Source: Williamwhitmania taraxaci | Lineage (GTDB): Bacteria; Bacteroidota; Bacteroidia; Bacteroidales; Williamwhitmaniaceae | DNA: 64,000 nucleotides | Reading direction: 5' to 3' | Assembly (NCBI RefSeq): GCF_900096565.1 | Contig: NZ_FMYP01000002.1 | Location: forward strand, 49,366-113,365 | In this document: positions 55,088 to 63,686 of the stretch, piece by piece | Numbering within the stretch: the stretch's first letter is position 1 | Layout of the letters: every line of letters begins with the position of its first letter | Program-made: the position numbers and the translations under genes | Notes under the pieces: generated by a model | What the model was told of the DNA's origin: nothing | The model's input: the letters and a program-made list of their open reading frames with translations, nothing else | Databases searched by the model: none

Positions 55088-55657
55088 TTATTGTCTCTTC
55101 TGTAATACTTCTTGTAACCGTTTCTTGGCTCTGGTCAACTGCGATCGGGAGGTTGAATCGGAAATGCCGAGTAGTTCTCCAATTTCTCCATGGTCAAGAC
55201 CTTCGATAAGGTAAAGGTTGACAACTAATCGATATCCTTCGGGGAGATTTTCGATTGCTTCCTTTATCCTTCCATAGGTTACCTCAACTTCAGCCCAATT
55301 CTCAGCCTCTTGGCGCGGATCATCGGCAACCTGATTGGTGAGCACTTCCTCGGATAAAAGCGGTACCCGGCTTTTTTTCCTTAGAATATCTAGTGATGTG
55401 TTGATGACGATTCGCTTAAGCCATGCACTAAAACTTGAATTGTCAATGAACGTTTCTAGTTTTTGAAAAGCTTTAATAAAAGCATCCTGCATTGCATCTT
55501 CGGCATCGGCTGGCTCCCGAACTATTCGTAAGCTAATGTTATACATCGCCTTGGAGTATAGTTTGTAAATCTCCTCCAATGCTTTTGTGTCGCCCCGACG
55601 ACACCGGTCAATCAGATGCTGATGCAAGTTGTATTGTTGATCGTTGCTTTCCATCAT
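55088..55657 (-). CDS. ECF-type RNA polymerase sigma factor
   Basis: 189 residues. Sigma region 2 is at about 25-95 (YSKAMYNISLRIV, EDAMQDAFIKAF, WLKRIVINTSLDILRKKSR), region 4 at about 125-180 (LPEGYRLVVNLYLIEGLDHGEIGELLGISDSTSRSQLTRAKKRL). No region 3 or extra domains. A second ATG at 55654 is equally plausible. It begins a three-gene unit and is divergent from the TonB receptor, a common arrangement for regulated import or surface stress. Confidence 0.93.
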   Translation of the reverse strand: MMESNDQQYNLHQHLIDRCRRGDTKALEEIYKLYSKAMYNISLRIVREPADAEDAMQDAFIKAFQKLETFIDNSSFSAWLKRIVINTSLDILRKKSRVPLLSEEVLTNQVADDPRQEAENWAEVEVTYGRIKEAIENLPEGYRLVVNLYLIEGLDHGEIGELLGISDSTSRSQLTRAKKRLQEVLQKRQ

Positions 55658-55778
55658 ACGACTTAAATACGTTAGTGTGACACTTACGCTGCATGCGAAT
55701 TAAACGATTTTTGAGCACTTCTTTGTTTTCATTAACGTGCTGTGCGGCAGGAGACCATTTTAGCAAATAAAATTAGGC

Positions 55779-55786
55779 TATTTTTG
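55779..55786 (+). promoter_or_regulatory. -7 box upstream of the TonB-dependent receptor
   Basis: TATTTTTG, a TAnnTTTG match, 28 bases before the start at 55814. TTTTAGC near 55758 could be a poor -33. Confidence 0.45.
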
Positions 55787-55813
55787 ACGCGTTTTTAACT
55801 TAATCTTAGTGTA

Positions 55814-57838
55814 ATGAACAAAAAAATGTTTAGAAAAAGTTCTCTAGCCGTATTTCACAAATGGTCGAATAAGGGATGGGCTATTATGGATAGTCTTCGA
55901 AGTGTAGTGAAAATTGGGATGATTCCGGTTACCTATACGCTGGTTGCATTGCCTGTATTTACTTTCGCATCTACCGATTCGTTAACCGTCAGTAAAAATG
56001 TGGACATGAACGAAGTGGTGATAAATGCAGTAGCAACGAAAAATGTTTATTCGGAACTCTCCCGGATTGTAATTTCCATTAGTAGGGACGAAATAGGCAA
56101 CGCACCAGTTCATTCTGTCCAAGACTTGCTTGAGCAGGTGCTCGGCGCAGATGTTCGGTCGAGGGGGGCACTTGGCGTTCAGGCTGATGTTAGCCTTAGG
56201 GGAGGAACTTTCGATCAGGTGCTTGTTCTACTCAATGGTGTCAATATTACTGATCCTCAAACAGGGCACCATAACCTAAACCTTCCGCTTGATCTTGAAA
56301 GTGTTGATCGGATTGAGATTCTTCAAGGTCCAGGAACTAGGGTTTACGGACCAAATGCCTTTACCGGAGCCATAAATATTGTTACGGGCGAGCAAAAAAA
56401 CAGCGGTGCCAAAGTTGGCGTTACTGCAGGTGGATATGGGTATTTAAATGGATTCGGTTCAGCCGCTTGGGCTAAAAATAATTTCAGAAGTTTTATTTCT
56501 GTATCGCATGCTCGCTCCGACGGGTATTCGCCAAATACCGATTTCAATTCCCGGAGTTTGTTCTATCATGGCCAGCTTTTTTCTTTGCTAGGTACCACCT
56601 CGCTGCAAGCAGGATTTTCGGACAAGGGATTTGGTGCTGCAAGTTTCTATACGCCCAAATATCCGAATCAGTATGAAAGAACCAAATCGTTCTTTTCTTC
56701 GATAAGCCAAGTGAAAACTATTTGGGATTTTACGATTAATACACAGGCGTATTGGCGCCGTCATCAGGATCGATTCGAACTTTTTCGTGATAATCCTGCC
56801 TCCTGGTATAAAAACCACAACTATCACCTTACTGATGTAATAGGAGGGAAATTGCACGGCAACTACAACACCGAGTACAGTCGGACCTCCATTGGCGCAG
56901 AGTATCGCTATGAGCATATTTATAGCAACGTTCTGGGTATTCTATTCGCTGATACGCTTGATGTTCCTGGTGAATCTAATGGATTCTTCAATCGACAAAA
57001 AGCACGACATAACGTTAATTTCAATCTGGAGCAGACATTCTATTTTCAGGGATTTGTGGTTTCGGCAGGAGCAATGGCGCTTTGGAATTCTGATTTTGGC
57101 TGGGATAAATCCTTTGGAATAGATGCTAGTTACGCAGTTTTAAATACTACGCGTGTTTTTGGCTCTATAAATCAGAGTTTACGATTACCCACTTTTACCG
57201 ACCTTTACTATAATGGGCCTACCAATGTAGGCAATCCGGATCTGAAACCCGAACATGCACTTAGCTATGAAGTAGGAATAAAATCGTCGTTTAAAAATAG
57301 TATATTGCAGTTATCGCTCATTAGGCGAGAGGGAAGTGATATCATTGATTGGGTTAAAGATCCCGCCGACGCCAAATATAAAACACGAAATCTCACCAAC
57401 GTTACCACCAATGGGATTGAGGTAGGAGGGGCGTATTCGTTTGGTGAATTGTTTCTGCAAGCCAACAACTCCTCAAAGTTACAAGTCACCTACTCTTATT
57501 ATAGGAATGAAAAGGAGTCGGGTGGTTTGATCTCCGCCTATTCCCTCGATTATTTGAAGCAAAAGTTGGCCATGAATCTGACCTCGACACTTTATAAGGG
57601 TATTGGGTTCACTGTTAAGGCTACTTATCAGGATAGGGCTGGTTCATTTACAACGGCAGCAAACCAAGAAGTCTCCTACAGCCCTTTTACTCTTTGCGAT
57701 ATTCGGGTGTTTAAAACATTCAAACACTTGATGATTTTTGGAGAGGTTGCCAATGTTTTCGATAAAGATTATGCCGATATTGGCAATATCGATCAGCCCG
57801 GCCGATGGTTTAAAGGTGGGTTTAAATTTGACATATAA
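55814..57838 (+). CDS. TonB-dependent outer-membrane receptor
   Basis: 674 residues. The N-terminal 55 residues form an unusual long leader: basic start, then HKWSNKGWAIMDSLRSVVKIG, then a hydrophobic stretch ending TFAS. A plug domain follows (about 65-190): SVQDLLEQVLGADVRSRGALGVQADVSLRGG, VLVLLNGVNITDPQTGHHN and RIEILQGPGTRVYG. A 22-strand type barrel continues to the end, finishing FKFDI with a terminal aromatic/hydrophobic pattern. It imports a large nutrient with TonB energy. Its closest resemblance to me is BtuB-like; ligand not established. Confidence 0.9.
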   Translation: MNKKMFRKSSLAVFHKWSNKGWAIMDSLRSVVKIGMIPVTYTLVALPVFTFASTDSLTVSKNVDMNEVVINAVATKNVYSELSRIVISISRDEIGNAPVHSVQDLLEQVLGADVRSRGALGVQADVSLRGGTFDQVLVLLNGVNITDPQTGHHNLNLPLDLESVDRIEILQGPGTRVYGPNAFTGAINIVTGEQKNSGAKVGVTAGGYGYLNGFGSAAWAKNNFRSFISVSHARSDGYSPNTDFNSRSLFYHGQLFSLLGTTSLQAGFSDKGFGAASFYTPKYPNQYERTKSFFSSISQVKTIWDFTINTQAYWRRHQDRFELFRDNPASWYKNHNYHLTDVIGGKLHGNYNTEYSRTSIGAEYRYEHIYSNVLGILFADTLDVPGESNGFFNRQKARHNVNFNLEQTFYFQGFVVSAGAMALWNSDFGWDKSFGIDASYAVLNTTRVFGSINQSLRLPTFTDLYYNGPTNVGNPDLKPEHALSYEVGIKSSFKNSILQLSLIRREGSDIIDWVKDPADAKYKTRNLTNVTTNGIEVGGAYSFGELFLQANNSSKLQVTYSYYRNEKESGGLISAYSLDYLKQKLAMNLTSTLYKGIGFTVKATYQDRAGSFTTAANQEVSYSPFTLCDIRVFKTFKHLMIFGEVANVFDKDYADIGNIDQPGRWFKGGFKFDI

Positions 57839-57855
57839 AGGTTTCTCTATAAATA

Positions 57856-57887
57856 AAAGCGCCCCCGAGTTTTCTTGGGGGCACTTT
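57856..57887 (+). terminator. Terminator after the TonB receptor
   Basis: GCCCCC pairs with GGGGGC, extended by G-U and flanking AAAG/CTTT pairs. It lies about 20 bases past the stop. Confidence 0.7.
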
Positions 57888-57963
57888 GTTAGTAATGTAA
57901 TAACAATAAGAAGATTATTATAGAATGGTTTTGAATCTTATACTGAATATACCTGCCTTTATG

Positions 57964-58797
57964 TTACCTTTCCAAAAGTGGTAAAATCATTCCAGTAATA
58001 ACCTTGCCACTGTCGTAGTTCAGTTCCGACCCAAATATGCTGTGAGGAATTGAGAAAACCACCAAGAGCGCAATGGCGGCCAGTGCAACATAGGCTGGTC
58101 TATCCTTTTTATTGTTTAGAAGAAGTGCCCCAACCCAAATAACTCCAGCAATCAGAGTTTTATTATCGGTAAGGTCATATCCAAATGGAAAGCCAGTCCA
58201 GGCCTCGCCAAAAGCGTAATATTGAACTATAGGACCAAATATAAAGCCTCCCAGCGTCAGAAGGCCTAGGGCTATCCATCCATACAATTTATATCCATCC
58301 ATCTTTTCGAAGGCATAAATTCCTGCAAGGCTCGAAAATAGCATGGCAAAGAATATGAAAATGATGTGCGGAATGAGTATGATGGCAGGAACAATACCTT
58401 TAAATCGGATAGTTATTGGGTCCTCTTTATAGAGTTCTATCGAACTTGTTTCATTTTCTACCTGCACATAGTATTGCAGCTTACCGGCAGCAGGCTGAGA
58501 GGGTAAAAATGCTTCAAGGTTTGACCCTTTTCTCTCGAAAGGCTGAGGGCTGAAATCCTCCGTAGTAGGGTATCTTTTATAGAATAGTGTGGCAGATACG
58601 TTTTCGGGGATATTGCTCAGCACAATAATTGCATTTTCGCCCGTGTTGCCGCTTCGAAGGAACTTCCCTTTTATTTCTACATTTTCGATGGTAACCTTTA
58701 CCTTTTTCGGGTAAGTAGGACCGGTCATTCGTTGATAAACTGCTGCCGATAAGGTTAATACCACAGCGAGTGTCCAGAAAATTAATTTCTTCACCAT
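57964..58797 (-). CDS. Hypothetical membrane protein with periplasmic beta domain
   Basis: 277 residues. An N-terminal helix (about 5-21) anchors a periplasmic beta-sandwich of about 105 residues (about 30-135), followed by at least four membrane helices (about 139-163, 171-190, 212-230, 238-256). It starts 1 base after the stop of the M28 peptidase gene, so translation is probably coupled. I recognise no catalytic motif or named family. It may scaffold the peptidase or transport its products. Confidence 0.7.
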   Translation of the reverse strand: MVKKLIFWTLAVVLTLSAAVYQRMTGPTYPKKVKVTIENVEIKGKFLRSGNTGENAIIVLSNIPENVSATLFYKRYPTTEDFSPQPFERKGSNLEAFLPSQPAAGKLQYYVQVENETSSIELYKEDPITIRFKGIVPAIILIPHIIFIFFAMLFSSLAGIYAFEKMDGYKLYGWIALGLLTLGGFIFGPIVQYYAFGEAWTGFPFGYDLTDNKTLIAGVIWVGALLLNNKKDRPAYVALAAIALLVVFSIPHSIFGSELNYDSGKVITGMILPLLER

Positions 58798-58798
58798 G

Positions 58799-60568
58799 CT
58801 AAAGTTTAATAATTAGTATTTTGCGTTCGGAGTTTCTTATCACCTCCACCGAAATGGTTTGACCTTCCTTAAGGCCTCCAAGGCGGACCATATAATCCTG
58901 AATATTATTAACCGCCTTTCCGTCGATGGAGATAATCGTATCTCCATTAAGCATTCCGCCTCTTGCAGCAGGTTTTCCGGCAGTTACAAAATCGGCTCTG
59001 AGGCCATTGTTTTGCTGCCCTGAAACATCGGGCATAATACCGAGTGTTACCTTAAATCTTTTGCTGCGACTATAGTTGCTCACTTTTGGGCCAGCTTCTT
59101 TGAATGAAAGTTTGCTTGGTGCATTTGCAAGGCTAAGCGCTAGGTTGTAGGTAAATTCTGTTATTGACTTGAGCCCGTTAAAATTGATACGCTCCACATC
59201 GTCGAAAGGGGTGTGGTAATCGAGGTGAGCTCCTGTTGAGAAGAAGAATACGGGGATGTTTTTTCCGTAGAAGGAGGCATGATCCGAAGGGCCATATCCT
59301 TCGGGAGAGGTCGCTAATTTTAAACTGTCGGGATTGGCAGTGGCCAGAAGTATGCTAAGACCATTATCGGAAGTGCCCACACCTCCTATTTGTAGCATTT
59401 TCTCAGGACTCATTCGGCCCACCATATCGAGGTTAATCATTGCCTGTGATTTTGATATGTCGACGATGGGCGTGTTAACGAAGTACTTTGATCCGAGCAG
59501 GCCCAACTCTTCGCCGGCAAAGGCTAAGAACACTACACTTCGCTTAATATGTTTGCGTTGTTTTGCCATTTTTTGGGCTATCTCTAGCATAGCTGCTACG
59601 CCCGAGGCATTATCGTCGGCACCATTATGAACCGCAACGGTATCCTGTTTTCGACTGGAGGAATTTGGTCCACCCATTCCAAGATGGTCGAAGTGCCCAC
59701 CTATGATTACAATTTCATTTTTCAATAAAGGATCGCAACCTTCGAGAATGGCTACAACGTTTTGGGTCTTCTCTTTAATGCTCTTTAACTCTGCCTTTGC
59801 TGAAATAGTGCTATTAATCTCGAAACTATTCCTTTCCTGTTTTAGCCTGATTTCGGATTCTAACGCTTCAATTGTTTTGCTCGACTTACTCAGGATGGAG
59901 TTGGCAACCGAGCGTGTTACCTGTATTACAGGGATATCAATCGAATAATCTTTGGTTAACGGATCAACAAGGGCATCATCCTTATCGAAACTCACGCCAG
60001 AGACCATAATTACACCTTTAGCACCGTGCTCCTTGGCTGTTAATGCCTTTATTCTATCGCCAGTATATTGCTCAAACGGATTGCCGGTAGTATCTGTGCC
60101 GGGATTTCCCCGAAGTATTAGCACCCATTTTCCTGTTACGGTAACGGTTTGGTAATCGTCCCATGTAAAAGTAGGGGAGTTTGAGGCTATGCCAAAGCCC
60201 ACAAAGACAGCCTCAGCCGAAAGTGAGTCGGTTCCGGAAAATGGGAATAAGGTAAATTCTTTGCCCAACTCCAGTGAGCCTTGTTGTTCTAGTGCGAAGC
60301 TACACTGTCCCAGTTTCTGTTCCTTAACAAACGTGAAAAATTGGTATCCTCGCTCACCAAGCATCGTTAAACCATCGTCTTGTAGTGCATCTTTTATATA
60401 TTTTGCGGCCAACCGATCTTCAACAGTTCCCGGTTCTCTGCCCTTTAAGTTATCGGAGGCTAGAAACTGAACATGGTTCCGAAGGTCGGGAATGGTTATT
60501 TCTGAGGTCTTGCAAGATTGTGTAACGAGGGCAAGCGGTAGAAGCAATAGTATGAGACTGCGCGACAT
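58799..60568 (-). CDS. M28-family zinc aminopeptidase lipoprotein with PDZ domain
   Basis: 589 residues. A signal peptide with likely lipobox TQSC (Cys19) is followed by a PA-type insert (about 110-240) and an M28 catalytic domain (about 260-460). Di-zinc and catalytic motifs: GGHFDHLGMG (His), HNGADDNASGVAAMLEI (Asp bridging), FAGEELGLLGS (Glu-Glu), INLDMVGRM (Asp) and HLDYHTPFDD (His). All are present. A C-terminal PDZ domain (about 495-580) is typical of secreted Bacteroidota M28. It trims N-terminal residues of peptides outside the inner membrane. Confidence 0.92.
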   Translation of the reverse strand: MSRSLILLLLPLALVTQSCKTSEITIPDLRNHVQFLASDNLKGREPGTVEDRLAAKYIKDALQDDGLTMLGERGYQFFTFVKEQKLGQCSFALEQQGSLELGKEFTLFPFSGTDSLSAEAVFVGFGIASNSPTFTWDDYQTVTVTGKWVLILRGNPGTDTTGNPFEQYTGDRIKALTAKEHGAKGVIMVSGVSFDKDDALVDPLTKDYSIDIPVIQVTRSVANSILSKSSKTIEALESEIRLKQERNSFEINSTISAKAELKSIKEKTQNVVAILEGCDPLLKNEIVIIGGHFDHLGMGGPNSSSRKQDTVAVHNGADDNASGVAAMLEIAQKMAKQRKHIKRSVVFLAFAGEELGLLGSKYFVNTPIVDISKSQAMINLDMVGRMSPEKMLQIGGVGTSDNGLSILLATANPDSLKLATSPEGYGPSDHASFYGKNIPVFFFSTGAHLDYHTPFDDVERINFNGLKSITEFTYNLALSLANAPSKLSFKEAGPKVSNYSRSKRFKVTLGIMPDVSGQQNNGLRADFVTAGKPAARGGMLNGDTIISIDGKAVNNIQDYMVRLGGLKEGQTISVEVIRNSERKILIIKL

Positions 60569-60593
60569 AGTTTTGATTTTGGTGGTTAAACGA

Positions 60594-60601
60594 CAAATAT
60601 A
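60594..60601 (-). promoter_or_regulatory. -7 box upstream of the M28 peptidase
   Basis: Minus-strand TATATTTG, 26 bases upstream of the start; matches TAnnTTTG. Confidence 0.45.
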
Positions 60602-60691
60602 GGAAATTTGTATATATTAATTATTCGAAAAAATGGTTGGTTGTGTGGTGTTCCATCGTTTCTATTTGATAATTTTGGGGAAATTTTTTTT

Positions 60692-61015
60692 ATGAGCAGC
60701 AAACAGCGTGAGAACCTTATTTATTTAACAGCCATATTGATAGCGGTGTCCGGCTTGTTTCATTTGGTGGATACACTAACGGGTAAGGTGCTCTTTGATT
60801 TGGCTTTTGGTCCATATTTGTATGTACAGACTCGCCACTTCTGGAAAATGAAAAAACTTGGAGTTGCGATAGAAGGCGTTGAGAGTCGGAGATACTATAT
60901 CTTAATTGCCTTATGGATATGTTTGCTGTTTACTTTGATTAATTTTTTATCGGTACCCTTCCTGATGATCTTCTTGGTGATGGTTGATTATCTTGTGGTA
61001 AGTCAAACGGAGTAA
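60692..61015 (+). CDS. Small hypothetical membrane protein
   Basis: 107 residues from the ATG at 60692; a longer in-frame TTG at 60608 is rejected because a TAATTTTG box lies at 60670-60677. It has three or four hydrophobic helices (about 8-28, 35-50, 67-85, 88-102) around FGPYLYVQTRHFWKMKKLG. No family recognised. Its last 13 bases overlap the convergent phosphatase gene. Function unknown. Confidence 0.65.
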   Translation: MSSKQRENLIYLTAILIAVSGLFHLVDTLTGKVLFDLAFGPYLYVQTRHFWKMKKLGVAIEGVESRRYYILIALWICLLFTLINFLSVPFLMIFLVMVDYLVVSQTE

Positions 61016-63273
61016 CTTTTTGATATCCTGACGCCAAGAACAGTGACATCATCTACTTGATCGCAGTTTCCCTTCCACCTGTAGAATTCTTTTAGGAGAA
61101 TCTCGCTTTGGCTATGCATGGTTCTTTGTTGAAAGTTGAGCAGTTTTCTTCTTAATTCTTGTGTACGGTATTTTTTAAATTTTCCGCCACCAAATTGATC
61201 TGGAAATCCATCGGAGTAAAGATAAAGAGTATCGCGTGGCAAGAGTTGCAATGTGTGATTATCGAAGGGCTTAAAATTACTATCGGCACCAACGGCTTGT
61301 TTGTTTGGTTTAAGCATATACATTTTATGCTTAAGCGATTCTTCTAGCAAATGGTAAACGGAAGGTTCTTCTTGCTCTGAGCTTCTCACTAGGCAAAGTG
61401 GAATGTTCGCTCCAGCAAATTGAAGTTCGAGGGTAGTTAGGTTTAGGACGCATAGGCCAATATCCATTCCGTCGAATATGTCGTAACGGTCTCTTCGTAT
61501 AAGCGTTTTTATGAAAAGAGAGTGAAGCGAAGTAAGAATTTTCGCTGGTTCGGTGACCAAGTCCTCGCTAACAATTTTATTTAAACCGAAATTTCCCACT
61601 ATGCTCATAAAGGCTCCAGGAACCCCATGACCGGTACAGTCGGCAACGGCAAAATAGAGCAAATCGCCCCGCTGTTTAAACCAATAAAAGTCACCGCTAA
61701 CGATATCCTTTGGAAGGTAAACTACAAATGTATTTAGTAATCCGTCGAGGGTTGGTATTATAGGAACAATTGCTTTTTGAATACGTTCTGCGTATTCAAT
61801 ACTATTGGTAATATCCTTATTCCGTTTTTCAACCAAACGGTTTTGTCGTAATAATTCGTCCGATTGGGCTTCGATCTCAGAGTTTTGTTCGAGCAGACGG
61901 CTGTTGGCTTCTCTTTTATGCCTATTTAATCGGTAAGCATAGTAAATAACTGTGGCAAGAATTAATAAGATGGCAATTAAGATGGTTATTCTATTTCGGA
62001 GTTTCACCACCTGTAAATCCCTTTGCTGCACCTGAAGTTGTTTTACTTCCAATTCCCGATTTTTTTTTAGACTGGCTAATTGGGTTTCTAGATTGTTTAC
62101 ACGGCTCAGTTGGTTTAGACCTAGAATGCTGTCATTCAGTTTTGTATATTCCTTAAGGTATTCGAATGCTTTGGCTCGCTGATTTTGTTGTTCCGAGACG
62201 TTTGCGAGTCCATAATAGGCCTTGCGCATTTGGTCCTTTAATTCGCCCTCCTTGGCGTATTCAAGGGAGCGGTTGTAAGCATTTTGCGATTCAGTGATCT
62301 TATTTTGATCAAAGTGAATGTCGGCAAGTGTTAGCCATGATTTGGCCAGTTCAGTGATGTTATAGGATTTTCCAAGTGTAAGTAATGAATTTCTCGCCAT
62401 GGTTTCGGCTTCCTTTAAGCGGCCACTTGCGGCAAGGGCCACTGCATAGTGTCTCAATACAATGGCGAGATTTCCTTTCTCGGCATCCTTTTTGCTTAAT
62501 AGGCTGGCTGCATTAGAGAGAATTTCGAGTGCTTCATCGTTTTTGTTTTGAGATATTTTCAATTCGCCCATGTAAAGGTTGGCCATTCCTTCCAGATTGG
62601 GATTATTGATTCGCTTAAGAATGAAAATTGATTTGTTGAGGTAATCTTCTGCCAACTTGAGATTCCCCAACTTTGTATGGATTGATCCCAGTAGCATGAG
62701 CGATGTTCCTTGCCCTTCTAAATTGCTCTCATCAACAAAGAAATTTAGGGCCTGTTGGGCATACTCCATTGCATCAGCATAGTTGCCAAGTTCAAGCTGG
62801 ATACGTCCGATCTCATTAATAAGGAAGGCAATTTGTTTGGTGTCTTTAAGCTGTTTGCTCAGTTCAAAGCTCTGTAAAAACGATTCGAGTGCTTCCGTTT
62901 TATAGTTGTGATGATAGTAGCAAATTCCCATTTGGGTTAAGGCGGTCATTCTATGATAATCATCTCCATCTTCTTGAGCTGCAATGGCTGCATTGTTGGC
63001 TGATATTAGGGCCAAATCAAACTCTTTAATGGATAGGTATAAATCACTCAGCTGAAGTTGCAGCTCCGTTTTTACCTTTGTTTCTCTCGTGCGCTCCGCT
63101 ATATCAATCTTTTTATTGATTTGCTTTATAGTATTGCGGATTGCGATAATATTTTGTTTTTTGTCTTTTAGTGCAAATGGTAATAAGGAATCGGGTGTAT
63201 GACTGGTCGAGGCCATTGTTGTAAGGCACGATCCCATTAAAAGGAGAATGATCCCAAATTTTAAGTACTTCAT
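61003..63273 (-). CDS. TPR-containing SpoIIE-type PP2C phosphatase
   Basis: 756 residues from the ATG at 63273 (an ATG at 63285 would add 4). A signal (possible lipobox GSC) precedes about eight TPR repeats in the periplasm (about 45-395), a membrane helix (about 428-447), a coiled coil, then a cytoplasmic SpoIIE/RsbU-type PP2C domain: DIVSGDFYW and DCTGHGVPGAFMS (metal Asp), LYLYSDGFPDQFGG, DDVTVLGVRI. This dephosphorylates Ser/Thr phosphoproteins in partner-switching systems. A response regulator gene is just upstream with its own box between. Confidence 0.9.
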   Translation of the reverse strand: MKYLKFGIILLLMGSCLTTMASTSHTPDSLLPFALKDKKQNIIAIRNTIKQINKKIDIAERTRETKVKTELQLQLSDLYLSIKEFDLALISANNAAIAAQEDGDDYHRMTALTQMGICYYHHNYKTEALESFLQSFELSKQLKDTKQIAFLINEIGRIQLELGNYADAMEYAQQALNFFVDESNLEGQGTSLMLLGSIHTKLGNLKLAEDYLNKSIFILKRINNPNLEGMANLYMGELKISQNKNDEALEILSNAASLLSKKDAEKGNLAIVLRHYAVALAASGRLKEAETMARNSLLTLGKSYNITELAKSWLTLADIHFDQNKITESQNAYNRSLEYAKEGELKDQMRKAYYGLANVSEQQNQRAKAFEYLKEYTKLNDSILGLNQLSRVNNLETQLASLKKNRELEVKQLQVQQRDLQVVKLRNRITILIAILLILATVIYYAYRLNRHKREANSRLLEQNSEIEAQSDELLRQNRLVEKRNKDITNSIEYAERIQKAIVPIIPTLDGLLNTFVVYLPKDIVSGDFYWFKQRGDLLYFAVADCTGHGVPGAFMSIVGNFGLNKIVSEDLVTEPAKILTSLHSLFIKTLIRRDRYDIFDGMDIGLCVLNLTTLELQFAGANIPLCLVRSSEQEEPSVYHLLEESLKHKMYMLKPNKQAVGADSNFKPFDNHTLQLLPRDTLYLYSDGFPDQFGGGKFKKYRTQELRRKLLNFQQRTMHSQSEILLKEFYRWKGNCDQVDDVTVLGVRISKSYSV

Positions 63274-63306
63274 TATGAACGGCAAGTGCGTAAAGTAGAG
63301 AAACTA

Positions 63307-63314
63307 CAAATATA
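63307..63314 (-). promoter_or_regulatory. -7 box upstream of the SpoIIE-type phosphatase
   Basis: Minus-strand TATATTTG, a TAnnTTTG match between the response regulator and the phosphatase, 34 bases before the start. Confidence 0.45.
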
Positions 63315-63320
63315 AGTCAG

Positions 63321-63686
63321 TTAGGGTTTTAGATATTTAGAAACCATTTCGATAATTTGATCGGGTAGGATAGGTTTGGCTAGATAATCGTCACAACCAG
63401 CCTCCAAGCATTTAATTCGCTCTTCATCCATGGCGTATGCTGTTTGTGCAATTACCGGCATATCAGGAAATTCGGCCTTTATAATCTGTAATGCTTCCAG
63501 CCCATTCATTATGGGCATTTTTATGTCTAATAGAAGAATTATTGGCTTATGGAGGCGTGTGAATTCAACGGCTTCTCTTCCGTTTTTAGCCCACACAATG
63601 CCAAGGTGAAACTCTTCAAGAACTTCCTTTAGATAAAGAAAATTGGCCTCCTCGTCCTCTGCAATAAGAATTTTTCTAGTATCCAT
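63321..63686 (-). CDS. Single-domain response regulator
   Basis: 121 residues, a receiver domain only (CheY-like). The acidic pocket is Glu10-Asp11 in LIAEDEEAN, the phospho-acceptor is Asp54 in LLLLDIKMPIMNG, with conserved Thr (QTAYAM) and Lys (LAKPI). No output domain, so it acts by protein-protein contact. It is just upstream of the TPR/SpoIIE phosphatase gene on the same strand; a functional pairing is plausible but the kinase is unknown. Confidence 0.93.
   Translation of the reverse strand: MDTRKILIAEDEEANFLYLKEVLEEFHLGIVWAKNGREAVEFTRLHKPIILLLDIKMPIMNGLEALQIIKAEFPDMPVIAQTAYAMDEERIKCLEAGCDDYLAKPILPDQIIEMVSKYLKP

Noticed and set aside
55658..55813. Cobalamin riboswitch for the TonB receptor
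   Set aside because: The 156-base gap is too short and lacks the B12-box-like core; only a promoter box is visible.
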